Under the pieces are notes generated by a model that did not search any database, was not told the DNA's origin, and worked only from the letters and a program-made list of their open reading frames with translations. Shown piece by piece: positions 17,515 to 25,818 of a stretch of DNA of 64,000 nucleotides. Positions within the stretch are counted from its first letter, which is position 1, and every line of letters starts with the position of its first letter. A program made the position numbers and the translations under genes. Origin of the DNA: Stackebrandtia endophytica (GTDB lineage Bacteria; Actinomycetota; Actinomycetes; Mycobacteriales; Micromonosporaceae); assembly GCF_006716355.1 (NCBI RefSeq), contig NZ_VFOW01000001.1, positions 1,922,001-1,986,000 on the forward strand. Direction: 5' to 3'.

Positions 17515-17889
17515 TCACGCATTGCTGTTGTAGTAGGCGTGGCAGGTGTGGCCGTAGCCGGCCTTGACCGAGGCCTTCGCCCAGTATCCGGCGTTCGCGT
17601 ACTTGGTCGAGGTCGCATTCGCCATCGTCGCGGTGGCGCTGTGGTATCGACTGTTGTGCTTGTAGTTCGAGTAGCACCGCTTCTTCGTACCAGCGGAGGT
17701 CGTGCCGTAGCACCATTCTCCGCCGCTGACGGTCTTGCAAGCCGTCGGCGAAACGTCCCCGTTCAGCTGAGCGCCGCCACTTCCCGGTGATGCCTGAGCC
17801 GCGGTCACTCCGCCAACGGTCATGACCGCGGCCATCGCGGTCGCCGCGATGACCCCGAGGGCACGCGACTTGAAGGATGTCTTTGACAT
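17515..17889 (-). CDS. Lactococcin-972 family bacteriocin precursor, paralogue 2
   Basis: 124-aa precursor from the ATG at 17889 (MSKTSFKSRALGVIAATAMA). A signal peptide is predicted to be cut after A33 (TAAQA|SPG). The mature part keeps the marks of paralogue 1: 'GGEWCYGTTSAG', 'KKRCYSNYKHNSRYHSATA' and 'NAGYWAKASVKAGY'. The two precursors align throughout, nearly identical in the signal peptide and in YSNYKHNSRYHSATA and differing more around the cysteines and the C-terminus. It lies upstream of paralogue 1 on the same strand with its own promoter, leader and terminators. A tandem duplication followed by divergence is the simplest reading; the two may be a two-component pair or target different rivals. 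Confidence 0.9.
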   Translation of the reverse strand: MSKTSFKSRALGVIAATAMAAVMTVGGVTAAQASPGSGGAQLNGDVSPTACKTVSGGEWCYGTTSAGTKKRCYSNYKHNSRYHSATATMANATSTKYANAGYWAKASVKAGYGHTCHAYYNSNA

Positions 17890-18072
17890 CGGTCTTTCCC
17901 TTCCCGAGCACACGGTCGGCAAGAGGCCGACCTTCGGACGCCGAACACATGCGATCACGTCGCGAAATGGATTCCCCGAATGATCAATCCTTGAATGGCG
18001 AATTCCCTTGCCCGCCAGCGGAAATCAACGCCCGATGCATCAAACCGTAACAGACTGTGACGGCAGCGCCAA
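17890..18072 (-). promoter_or_regulatory. Promoter and hairpin leader of bacteriocin 2
   Basis: Minus strand: TTGGCG (18072-18067), a 17-nt spacer and TACGGT (18049-18044), followed by a leader of about 150 nt. The leader ends with a hairpin GGTCGGC/GCCGACC with a 5-nt loop (17914-17932), then CTCGGGAAGGGAAAG and the ATG. The rest of the 282-nt gap up to the DUF1707 gene shows no gene. Confidence 0.45.
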
Positions 18073-18171
18073 TGATGGAGGCGCGATTGGCACGTTTGCA
18101 GTGTCGCACCATCCATAGTGTCATCTGGTGCGAAGGTCGGCTCGGAAACGTCAGTGGTCACTCCACTGTCG

Positions 18172-18825
18172 TCAGTCGTCGGAGCCCCACCAGTGGGACC
18201 ATTTGCTGCGCTTCTTGTGATGGGCGTCGTCGACGACGCGCACCTCCCCCATCACGTTCAGGACGTCCACTCGCACGAAGGGGCCGTTGCCGCGATGGCC
18301 CGGGTTCACCCGGGTCTTGACCTCTCCCATGATGTTGGTTCCGCCGGAGCGGACCTCGATCCCGTCGGGAACGACGACCCGGATGCTCCCCATGATCGCC
18401 TGGCCGATGATCTCGACCCGCCCGCCGGGCAGTGCCGCATCACGCAGGTCGAGGGTGACATCGCCCATGATCGCCCGGACGCGCAGCACCGCCGGGACCT
18501 CGCCGACGAGGCGTTCGTCGTGGTCGCCCATGATGGCACTGATGCGGCGCCCCTGGAACCTCGACGCCGTCGGTGCCGCCGCACGGGAGTGCCCGACGGT
18601 GGCGATCTGGGAGTCCTCGGGCGTGGCAGGCGTGGGCAGGTCATCGGTGATGCGGTCCAGCTCGCCGCGGGTCAACGCGACGTACACCGATTCGGTGCGT
18701 TCACTGAACTCCCCGAGAGTCAATCGCCCCTCCGAAGCTGCCGTCTGCAACAGTGACACCACGGCTTCACGCTCGGCGTCGGATACACGCAGCTTAGACG
18801 GGTCTGCGGGGGTGGATTCGGCCAT
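18172..18825 (-). CDS. DUF1707 domain protein with LiaF-like C-terminal beta region
   Basis: 217 aa. The N-terminus has the DUF1707 signature 'KLRVSDAEREAVVSLLQTAASEGRL' and 'EFSERTESVYVALTRGELDRI'. The C-terminal half is a repeating beta structure in which 'IMG' recurs ('ISAIMGDHDERL', 'VRAIMGDVTLDL', 'GQAIMGSIRVVV', 'NIMGEVKTRV', 'NVMGEVRVVDD'), as in the cell-envelope stress protein LiaF family. No membrane helix is evident. Such proteins are often found near envelope-stress genes, and the position beside a bacteriocin locus fits a possible role in self-protection, but this is inference only. Confidence 0.85.
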   Translation of the reverse strand: MAESTPADPSKLRVSDAEREAVVSLLQTAASEGRLTLGEFSERTESVYVALTRGELDRITDDLPTPATPEDSQIATVGHSRAAAPTASRFQGRRISAIMGDHDERLVGEVPAVLRVRAIMGDVTLDLRDAALPGGRVEIIGQAIMGSIRVVVPDGIEVRSGGTNIMGEVKTRVNPGHRGNGPFVRVDVLNVMGEVRVVDDAHHKKRSKWSHWWGSDD

Positions 18826-18967
18826 GTACAGAGACTAACCGAAAACGGGCGACTTCTCCTCCTGCCCCGGTCTCACCCGATGTACTCCTTGTGGCCTACT
18901 CCCAGCGGCCCGACGACGCGTTGACCGGCCTACTCCGCCACCATACGAAGTAGGGCATCATCACCCA

Positions 18968-19810
18968 ATGCTGAGATTTCGACCGGCGTTGGCCGGATTG
19001 GTGGCCGCAGGTCTACTGGCGGTGACCGGGTGCGGCACGACACCACCGGATTCGGCGGCCGCCACCCCGACACCATCCGAGCAACCCGCGCCCTCTCCCT
19101 CCGAAGCACCGGAACTTCCCGGCACCTCCGACACCGCCGCCCCACCACCGGTGGTGTTCTCCGGCGAGGGAGGACAACCGCGTATCGCATTGACCTTCGA
19201 CGCCGACATGACCCAGTTCATGTGGAATCAGCTGGACTCCGGCGAGGTGGCGTCGCAGGCCAACGTCGCGATCTTCGACTACCTCGAGACCGAGAACATC
19301 CCGGCGACCTTCTTCATCGGAGGGATGTGGGCGGAACGCTATCCCGAGCACATGACGCGTCTGGCGGACAACCCCGACTTCCAGTTGGCCAATCACTCCT
19401 ATGAGCACATGGGATTCACCTCGGACTGCTACGAGCTCGGAGAGATCGAGGTCGATGCGATGGCCGCCGATGTTGCCAAGACCTTCGACCTGCTGGAACC
19501 TTACGGCGGTAATCAGTCCCGCTACTTCCGGTTCCCCGGCGGTTGTTATGACGACGTCGCGTTGGAGGCGTTGCAACCGTTGGGGCTGACGGTGGTGCAG
19601 TGGGATGTGGTCAGTGGAGACCCGTTCGCCACCGCCGCGCAGCCACTGGTCGACGCGGTGCTGTCGACGGCGCAGCCGGGTTCGATCGTGGTCATGCACT
19701 GCAACGAGGGCAACGCCCAGTACACCGACGAGGCGTTGCCCGACATCGTGGCGGGGCTGCGTGAGCAGGGGTACGAGTTCGTGACGTTGTCGGAGTTGTT
19801 GGGCGAGTGA
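18968..19810 (+). CDS. Lipoprotein polysaccharide deacetylase (NodB/CE4 fold)
   Basis: 280 aa. It is a lipoprotein: the lipobox AVTGC places the lipidated cysteine at C22, followed by a Pro/Ser/Thr-rich linker to about residue 65. The catalytic domain has motif 1 'ALTFDADM' (D78/D80, a variant of TFDDG), motif 2 'NHSYEH' with metal ligands H143 and H147, and motif 3 'RFPGGCYDD'. Enzymes of this type remove acetyl groups from peptidoglycan or other N-acetyl glycans at the cell surface. Motif 1 differs from the common TFDDG, which may indicate a changed substrate. It stands alone, with no clear operon partner. Confidence 0.9.
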   Translation: MLRFRPALAGLVAAGLLAVTGCGTTPPDSAAATPTPSEQPAPSPSEAPELPGTSDTAAPPPVVFSGEGGQPRIALTFDADMTQFMWNQLDSGEVASQANVAIFDYLETENIPATFFIGGMWAERYPEHMTRLADNPDFQLANHSYEHMGFTSDCYELGEIEVDAMAADVAKTFDLLEPYGGNQSRYFRFPGGCYDDVALEALQPLGLTVVQWDVVSGDPFATAAQPLVDAVLSTAQPGSIVVMHCNEGNAQYTDEALPDIVAGLREQGYEFVTLSELLGE

Positions 19811-19942
19811 GAGTCGCCGCCGGTGAGGCCACCAGGTGATCGAGGTGTGCCGATACGGCTCTTGACTGGGCATTTTCGGTCCGACACACTTGCCGCACCG
19901 TCTGGAGCAGATGCGGTCACGTCCTACTCGAAAGTGGATCAC

Positions 19943-21337
19943 ATGAGCGAACGATTCACCCGCGATTACACCCCATCGTGGTCTGACGATGTGGTTCCGC
20001 CACTGCCCGATCTACCGAGATTCCCGGCCGGTTTCGGTTGGGGTGCCGCCACGGCGGCCTTCCAGATCGAGGGTTCACCGACCGCGGACGGCAAGGGTGC
20101 CTCGATCTGGGACGAGTTCGTCGCCCGTCCCGGGGCGATCCGGGACGGGAGCACCGCCGACGTGGCCTGCGACTCCTACCGACGATTCCGCGAGGACACC
20201 GATCTGCTCGCATGGCTGGGAATGCGCGACTATCGGTTCTCGATCGCGTGGCCCCGGATTCAACCCGACGGTGTCGGCCCCGCACTGGCGGCGGGCCTCG
20301 ACCACTACGACGCCGTGGTCGACGATCTTCTCGCCGCCGGAGTCCGACCGGTTCCCACCCTGTACCACTGGGATCTCCCGCTGGCGCTACAGCAGCGGGG
20401 CGGATGGACCAACCCCGAGATCGTGGAGCGTTTCGCCGAGTACACGGGCCTGGTCGTGCAGCGGCTTGCCGATCGCGTCCCGACGTGGATCACGATCAAC
20501 GAACCCGTGATGACCACTCTGCAGGGTTACGGAACCGGCGAACTCGCCCCGGGGTTGCAGTTGATGCAGAACGCGGTGCCCACGGCGCACCTGCAACTGC
20601 TCGCGCACGCCACGGCGGCGCAGGTGATCAAGTCGATCCGCTCCGACGCCCGGGTCGGGGTGTCGAACAACCACGCCCTAGTCGTGGCGGCCAGTGACGA
20701 CGAGGCCGACGTCATCGCCGCCGACACCTTCGACCGGTTGTACAACCGGGTGTTCAGCGATCCGCTGTTGTTGGGCGAGTATCCCGATCTTGGTCCGCTG
20801 GGTGGGCGGCCGGACGTTCCCGCCGAACACCTCGCGGCGATCGCCGGCTCCTGTGACTTCTACGGCCTGAACTTCTACAACGCGATTCGTATCGGGGCGG
20901 CCGACCCGCGGCACACGGGGCTGCCTTTCGAGATGCTCGATTTCGCCGACGTTCCGGTGACCGGGTTCGGGTGGCCGATTCGACCCGACGACTTCCGTGA
21001 GGTGCTGGTCGACATGCACCGACGGTACGGTCGGGCGCTGCCGCCGATCACGATCACCGAGAACGGCTGTTCGTTTCCCGACGGCCAAGGGGATTCGAAG
21101 CTGGTCGACCTCGACAGGGTGAACTACCTGCACGGTCACCTCACCGCCGTGGCGGCGGCCATCGAACAGGGCGTGAACGTGACCGGGTACTACGTCTGGT
21201 CGCTATTGGACAATTTCGAGTGGGCGGACGGCTACACGCAGCGGTTCGGACTCACCCACGTCGATTTCGACAATGGAACGAGAACCCCGCGACTGTCGGC
21301 ACACTGGCTGCGCGATCAGTTGACGGCGCAACGGTAA
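19943..21337 (+). CDS. Glycoside hydrolase family 1 beta-glucosidase
   Basis: 464 aa from the ATG at 19943 (MSERFTRDYTPSWSDDVVPP), the usual length for GH1. The catalytic acid/base is E187 in 'WITINEP' and the nucleophile is E373 in 'ITITENG'. The N-terminal 'FPAGFGWGAATAAFQIEGSP' and the C-terminal 'YYVWSLLDNFEWADGYTQRFGL' are diagnostic. It hydrolyses beta-linked glucosides or related disaccharides in the cytoplasm. The MFS transporter gene starts about 5 nt downstream and is probably co-transcribed, so uptake and cleavage of a glycoside are likely linked. Confidence 0.96.
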   Translation: MSERFTRDYTPSWSDDVVPPLPDLPRFPAGFGWGAATAAFQIEGSPTADGKGASIWDEFVARPGAIRDGSTADVACDSYRRFREDTDLLAWLGMRDYRFSIAWPRIQPDGVGPALAAGLDHYDAVVDDLLAAGVRPVPTLYHWDLPLALQQRGGWTNPEIVERFAEYTGLVVQRLADRVPTWITINEPVMTTLQGYGTGELAPGLQLMQNAVPTAHLQLLAHATAAQVIKSIRSDARVGVSNNHALVVAASDDEADVIAADTFDRLYNRVFSDPLLLGEYPDLGPLGGRPDVPAEHLAAIAGSCDFYGLNFYNAIRIGAADPRHTGLPFEMLDFADVPVTGFGWPIRPDDFREVLVDMHRRYGRALPPITITENGCSFPDGQGDSKLVDLDRVNYLHGHLTAVAAAIEQGVNVTGYYVWSLLDNFEWADGYTQRFGLTHVDFDNGTRTPRLSAHWLRDQLTAQR

Positions 21338-21342
21338 CCGCC

Positions 21343-22614
21343 GTGGACGAGGACGTCGTCACCCCGACCGATCCCGGACGAGCCGGGATGAGGCCGAGCT
21401 GGTTCATCCTGCTCGGAGCCTTCTGGCTGGTGCTCTGGATGAACCAGCTCACCACCGTCCAATTGCTACTGCCGCAGCAGTTGGACACCTCCGTCGACGG
21501 TGGAGACTGGACCGACGGGGTCGTCACCTTCGGATTGATCTTCTCCGTCGTCGGTGTGGCCGCTCTGGCCACGGCGCCCATCGCGGGACGGCTCTCCGAC
21601 GGGTTCGCGGGTCGTCGCCGCCGCCCGTTCCTCATCGTGGGCGTGCTGCTGGGTGCATCGGCGATGGTGTTCCTCGGCCAGCAGAGTTCGTCGATCGGTG
21701 TACTGGTCTGGTATCTGATCGCCTCGATCGGCCTGGTCACGGCGCAGACCGCGGCCATCGCCATGGTGGCCGACCAGGTGCCGCCGCACGCGCGCGGCGG
21801 TGTCACGGGTGTCGTCAGCGGGACCCAGGCGGTGGGCATGATCCTCGGCGTCATGGTGAACGTCCTGTTGGGACTCACCGTCCCGATGGGATACCTGTTC
21901 CTGGGAGGCGCCCTCGCGGTGATCGGAACCGTCGCCGCCGTGATGCTCCCCGATCCACCGGTCCGGCGAGCGAACACCGTCGAGGCGAAACCGGCGGATC
22001 GGGCGACCACCGAATCCATCGGCATATGGCGAACCCTGCGCGAACATCGCGCCTTCCGGACCGGCTTGGCCGGCACCGTCCTGCTGAACATGGGCAACGC
22101 GCTCGTCACGGCCATGCTGCTGTACTTCCTGCTGCACGGGCTCGGGCTGCCCATCGAGGCCGCCGAAGAACAACTGCTGGTGGCCACCTCCGTCTACGCG
22201 TGCGCCGCCGTCATCGCGGCCGCGCTGGGCGGCATCATGTCGGACCGGATCGGGCGGCGGTTGCCGTTCATCGTGGCGACCATCGCGATCCAACTCACGG
22301 CGGCGGTCATTCTGCTGGTGGCGCCCTCCCTGGTCACGCTGCCCCTGGCGGCCGCCCTACTCGGGCTTTCCTACGGCGGCTTCGGTTCGGTCAACCTGGC
22401 GATGATGGTGGACCTGGCGCCCGACCCGTCCACTGCCGCCCGGGACATGAGCCTCGTCCAGATCGCTCAAAGCGCCCCACAGATGATCACCCCGGTGTTC
22501 GGTGCCCTGCTGATAGCCGGAACCAGTGGGTTCGCCGCCCTGTTCGTCGCCACCGCCCTACTGTCGTCGGTCGCCTTGATCGTGGTGTGGCCACTGCGGA
22601 CTGTGGTGCGGTGA
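21343..22614 (+). CDS. MFS transporter, probably cotranscribed with beta-glucosidase
   Basis: About 423 aa from a GTG at 21343 (VDEDVVTPTDPGRAGMRPSW). The ATG at 21388 is an alternative, and neither has a strong ribosome site. Twelve membrane helices are visible, with MFS loop motifs such as 'GRLSDGFAGRRRRPFLIVG' between helices 2 and 3 and 'GGIMSDRIGRRLPFIVA' in the second half. This pattern is similar to sugar-cation symporters. Being 5 nt after the GH1 gene, it likely imports the glycoside that the enzyme cleaves, although export is not excluded. Confidence 0.87.
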   Translation: MDEDVVTPTDPGRAGMRPSWFILLGAFWLVLWMNQLTTVQLLLPQQLDTSVDGGDWTDGVVTFGLIFSVVGVAALATAPIAGRLSDGFAGRRRRPFLIVGVLLGASAMVFLGQQSSSIGVLVWYLIASIGLVTAQTAAIAMVADQVPPHARGGVTGVVSGTQAVGMILGVMVNVLLGLTVPMGYLFLGGALAVIGTVAAVMLPDPPVRRANTVEAKPADRATTESIGIWRTLREHRAFRTGLAGTVLLNMGNALVTAMLLYFLLHGLGLPIEAAEEQLLVATSVYACAAVIAAALGGIMSDRIGRRLPFIVATIAIQLTAAVILLVAPSLVTLPLAAALLGLSYGGFGSVNLAMMVDLAPDPSTAARDMSLVQIAQSAPQMITPVFGALLIAGTSGFAALFVATALLSSVALIVVWPLRTVVR

Positions 22615-22683
22615 GTCGAGTGCGGGCACTTCACGGCCGGCACACCCGGTCAACAGCGGCGGCCTGAGCGTCCGGGGATACCG

Positions 22684-23421
22684 TCACAACCAACTCGGCG
22701 CCGTGTAGCGGATCCCGTCGGGGTTGAGCGGTGCGCCGGGGTCGAAACCCATCACCACGTGGGGGCCGCCGTCGTACCAGACCACGACCGTGCCGCCCAC
22801 CAGCGGCGCCCGTTCCGGATCCGCGATCATGTTCTCGCTCACCGATCGCGGTGAACCGTCGGCGTCGAACTCCGCCGTCACCGAGAACAGCGGGCTTCCG
22901 TCGATCCAGGTGTTGAGGAACTCCACCCGGGTGACCTCGGCGGTGACCCGAGTTCCCTTGGTGCGCAGCCGTTCGTCCCGATTGAGAGCTTCGGTCAGTT
23001 CACTGACCTCGCCGATGAAACGACGGGTCTTGCGCACCGCCAGCCAGCCGAAGAAGCAGGCGGTGCCGATTGTGATCGCCAAGCCTGCGGTGCCCTGTTG
23101 AAACGGGGTCGCGGCGGCGGCGCCCAGGGCCGCGCCGGCGCATTCGGCCGGCGGGCCGGGGTTACTCGTGATCGGGATCTCCGGCACGACGTTGCTGGAC
23201 AGGCTCAGGAACAGCCCCAGAATGGTTCCGACCGACACCGTTACGGCGAACACGACGGTCCAGGTGACCAGTTCGTCCAGATACCGCTGCAGAACCGCCT
23301 GATCATCGATCACGTCGAAGGTGAGAACCGGAACGACACCGGCCATCGCCGCCCACACCGCGACCGCCACCAGCAACCCGGCCGCCGCGGTGAGGACACC
23401 CACCACGATTCTCGCGAACAT
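22684..23421 (-). CDS. Membrane protein of DUF3592 type
   Basis: 245 aa from the ATG at 23421 (MFARIVVGVLTAAAGLLVAV). There are two membrane helices in the first 95 residues and a third near 'TAGLAITIGTACFFGWLAV'. The C-terminal part is a soluble beta domain with 'TKGTRVTAEVTRVEFLNTW', 'FSVTAEFDADGSPRSVSE' and 'VVVWYDGGPHVVMGFDP'. The order helix-helix-beta domain, with the last strands reading 'V.V.YD...P', is that of DUF3592. Function unknown for the family. It is a single gene convergent with the MFS transporter. Confidence 0.7.
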   Translation of the reverse strand: MFARIVVGVLTAAAGLLVAVAVWAAMAGVVPVLTFDVIDDQAVLQRYLDELVTWTVVFAVTVSVGTILGLFLSLSSNVVPEIPITSNPGPPAECAGAALGAAAATPFQQGTAGLAITIGTACFFGWLAVRKTRRFIGEVSELTEALNRDERLRTKGTRVTAEVTRVEFLNTWIDGSPLFSVTAEFDADGSPRSVSENMIADPERAPLVGGTVVVWYDGGPHVVMGFDPGAPLNPDGIRYTAPSWL

Positions 23422-23488
23422 GTCGACGCCTTCCGTCTGATCCCAGCGGTCAGGCTGCCGCAATCAGAGGGCCCTACCGATCACAGGA

Positions 23489-24016
23489 TCACCTCTGATC
23501 GGGTCGCCGGACGGCGTCGCGGCCGTAGTCCCAAACGCCGCCGTCGATCCGTTCCCGGGCGAGGTCGAGGTGTCCGGTGTGGGCGGCGTTGTCGTAGAGA
23601 AGGTGAAGCAGGACACCGCGAATCGTCTCCTGACGGTAGCCGCCCCAGGCGCCTTCCGGCCACCAGCCGGGAGCCGCGTCGGCCGCCAGCTGTTCGATGG
23701 CGTCGCACGCGCGCGCGGTGTCGGTCCGCAGTCGCGACAGCAACTGCGGCATGGTCGACTCGGGGTCGTTGTTCCACTCGTCATCGCCGTTGAACGTCAT
23801 GGGCACACCGGCGATCACGTTGTGAAGCCAGAACAGCGACGAGTCGTGGATGTGGCCGACCAGGCCGGCGATGGTCCATCCGGAGGGCGCCGCGGGTTGC
23901 CGAACCTGCGCTTCGGTCAGCCCCGCCACGGAGCCGCATATGCGTTCGATGCTCTGCTGCACCCAGCCGATCAATTCAATGGTCACGGGGTCACGGAGCG
24001 GTACTGTGCGTGTCAT
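23489..24016 (-). CDS. DinB/DUF664 superfamily protein
   Basis: 175 aa from the ATG at 24016 (MTRTVPLRDPVTIELIGWVQ). Several helices carry 'SGWTIAGLVGHIHDSSLFW' and 'IRGVLLHLLYDNAAHTGHLDLARE', which match the DinB/DUF664 four-helix bundle. The His residues (GHIHD, HTGHLD) are likely metal ligands. Related proteins serve as thiol-dependent transferases or have unknown roles. It is divergent from the YCII/ECF sigma operon, and DinB-like genes are common near such sigma factors, so it may belong to that regulon. Confidence 0.8.
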   Translation of the reverse strand: MTRTVPLRDPVTIELIGWVQQSIERICGSVAGLTEAQVRQPAAPSGWTIAGLVGHIHDSSLFWLHNVIAGVPMTFNGDDEWNNDPESTMPQLLSRLRTDTARACDAIEQLAADAAPGWWPEGAWGGYRQETIRGVLLHLLYDNAAHTGHLDLARERIDGGVWDYGRDAVRRPDQR

Positions 24017-24137
24017 GCCCACTGGTCGAATCCGAGCCACGAGTTCTCGACATGTCGGTGTCGAGAATTTTCGGCCGGTGCCGACAGGATGGTGGAGGTG
24101 GTCGTCTCCACCTCGTCATCGTCGTTAGGGAGCAGCT

Positions 24138-24533
24138 GTGAAGTACGTCATCCTCATCCATTCGAATCCGCGCCCTTGGGGTCACCCCACCGCGGACTAC
24201 CTGCCGGAACACCAGGTCCTACCTCAAGAGCAGCGGGATCGCCTCAACAAGGATTTCGAGGACGGGTTCGCCGAGGTCATCCGGCGCGGCGAGTTCGTGC
24301 ACGGGGAGGCACTGGCGGCACCGTCCAGTTCGCGGCTGTTCCGCTGGAGGGACGGAGACCGGGTCGCCACCGACGGTCCCTACGCCGAAGGCAAGGAACA
24401 CTTCGCCGGGTTCTTCCTCATCGACGTCGACAGCCACGAACGCGCCGAGGAGATCGCCACGCTGTTCGCCGGCCCGGGGGAAACCGTCGAGTTGCGCCCG
24501 GTCATGAGCGACGGATCCGACGGGTCGACGTGA
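24138..24533 (+). CDS. YCII-related (DGPF-type) protein linked to an ECF sigma factor
   Basis: 131 aa. It opens with 'MKYVILIHSNPRPWGH' and carries 'VATDGPYAEGKEHFAGFFLIDVDSHERAEEIA', the DGPY/DGPF pattern of YCII-like proteins. The family resembles muconolactone isomerase folds, and its role in signalling is not settled. The stop codon overlaps the GTG start of the sigma gene (GTGA), so the two are translationally coupled. This pairing is the hallmark of the ECF42 group, in which the YCII protein is the conserved neighbour in place of an anti-sigma factor. Confidence 0.9.
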   Translation: MKYVILIHSNPRPWGHPTADYLPEHQVLPQEQRDRLNKDFEDGFAEVIRRGEFVHGEALAAPSSSRLFRWRDGDRVATDGPYAEGKEHFAGFFLIDVDSHERAEEIATLFAGPGETVELRPVMSDGSDGST

Positions 24534-25747
24534 ACAACGAGTTCGAGGACGTGTGGCGTCGCGCGACGCCACACGTCCTGGGCGCACTGGCCCGCCGTCA
24601 CGACAACTTCGCCGATTGCGAGGACGCCGTGCAGCTCGCACTGGTCGCGGCCGCTGAGCAGTGGCCGCGCGAGGGGCTGCCCGACAATCCCACCGGGTGG
24701 TTGATCCGGGTGGCCGGGCGCCGGTTGATCGACCTGGTACGGACCGATGTTTCGCGGCGGAGCAGAGAAGAGAGGACCACGCGTCTGACGGATGCCGTGG
24801 CGACGGCCGCGAGTGAGTCCACAGTCGCCGACGACACCCTGCTGCTGCTGATCCTGTGTGCTCATCCGGCGTTGACGCCCTCGTCGCAGGCGGCCTTGAT
24901 GCTGCGCGCCGTCGCCGGTTTGACCACTCGGGAGATCGCCATGGGTTTCTTCGTCCCCGAAGCGACCATGGCGCAACGCATCAGCCGTGCCAAGGCGTCG
25001 CTGCGGGATGCCGGCGGACGTTTTCAGTCGCCGCCGCGGTCGGAACTGCCGGCTCGGCTTCACGCGGTGCGTCATGCCGTCGCGCTGCTCTACACCCAGG
25101 CGCACTCGCTGGGAGAACCGTCCCGTTCTCCCGGCCGGACACCGGATTCACTGCTTCCCGGGATCGCGTTGCGGTTGAGCCGGGAGCTTCACCGGCTGGC
25201 GCCGACCGATCCCGAGAACGCCGGCCTGTTGGCGCTGCTGCTGCTGACGCAGGCCCGTGCCCCGGCTCGACTGGACCCGGCCGGGGAGCTGGTTCCGCTG
25301 GAAGATCAGGATCGCCGACTCTGGAACCGTGAGTACATCAGTGAAGGCATCGCGTTGATCGAGAAGGCGCTTCCCACCGGTTACGTCGGCTCGTTCCAGC
25401 TTCAGGCCGCCATCGCGGCGGTTCACGCCGAGGGGGCGTCGACCGCGTCGACCGACTGGGAACAGATCCTGGTGCTGTACGAGATGCTCGAACAGGTCGA
25501 TCCGACACCGGCCGCCACCTTGGGACGTGCTGTCGCCACCGCCGAGGCGATCGGTCCGGCCGCTGGGCTGGCCATCTTGGCCGAGTTGCCGGAGAGCAGC
25601 CATCGTCGGCATGCGGCGGCGGGACACATGTTGTCCCGGTTGGGTAGGCGGGACGAGGCCCGGTCGGAGTTCCTGCGGGCGGCGGAGTTGACCCGCAGCA
25701 TCCCCGAGCAGCGTTACCTCAACCGGCTGGGCACCCAGGCGATATGA
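24530..25747 (+). CDS. ECF42-type RNA polymerase sigma factor with C-terminal extension
   Basis: 405 aa from a GTG at 24530 (VNNEFEDVWRRATPHVLGAL), far longer than ordinary ECF sigmas of about 180 aa. Sigma region 2 ('FADCEDAVQLALVAAAEQWP', 'GWLIRVAGRRLIDLVRTDVSRR') and region 4 ('AVAGLTTREIAMGFFVPEATMAQRISRAK') are followed by a C-terminal domain of about 220 aa with TPR-like helices ('WNREYISEGIALIEKALP', 'ILVLYEMLEQVDPTPAATLGRAVATAEAIGPAAG'). ECF42 sigma factors have exactly this build and depend on the extension instead of an anti-sigma factor. A longer reading upstream would run antisense through the DinB gene and is not used. Confidence 0.92.
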   Translation: MNNEFEDVWRRATPHVLGALARRHDNFADCEDAVQLALVAAAEQWPREGLPDNPTGWLIRVAGRRLIDLVRTDVSRRSREERTTRLTDAVATAASESTVADDTLLLLILCAHPALTPSSQAALMLRAVAGLTTREIAMGFFVPEATMAQRISRAKASLRDAGGRFQSPPRSELPARLHAVRHAVALLYTQAHSLGEPSRSPGRTPDSLLPGIALRLSRELHRLAPTDPENAGLLALLLLTQARAPARLDPAGELVPLEDQDRRLWNREYISEGIALIEKALPTGYVGSFQLQAAIAAVHAEGASTASTDWEQILVLYEMLEQVDPTPAATLGRAVATAEAIGPAAGLAILAELPESSHRRHAAAGHMLSRLGRRDEARSEFLRAAELTRSIPEQRYLNRLGTQAI

Positions 25748-25753
25748 CGTACA

Positions 25754-25795
25754 GCCGGTGGCGGGTGCGGCGTTGGGGGCGCACCCGCCACCGGC
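25754..25795. terminator. Bidirectional terminator with 15-bp stem
   Basis: GCCGGTGGCGGGTGC (25754-25768) pairs perfectly with GCACCCGCCACCGGC (25781-25795) around a 12-nt loop. It lies 6 nt after the sigma gene and before the convergent C39-type peptidase, so it can serve both. Confidence 0.85.
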
Positions 25796-25818
25796 CGATC
25801 ATGGGCCGGACCGCCGCC

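Noticed and set aside
17955-18161. Small minus-strand open frame of 68 codons upstream of bacteriocin 2
   Set aside because: It overlaps the predicted promoter and leader and has no recognisable domain or ribosome site.
23570-24529. N-terminal extension of the ECF sigma gene by about 320 codons
   Set aside because: The extension is antisense to the DinB-like gene and runs through the YCII gene; the GTG at 24530 with GTGA overlap is the natural start.
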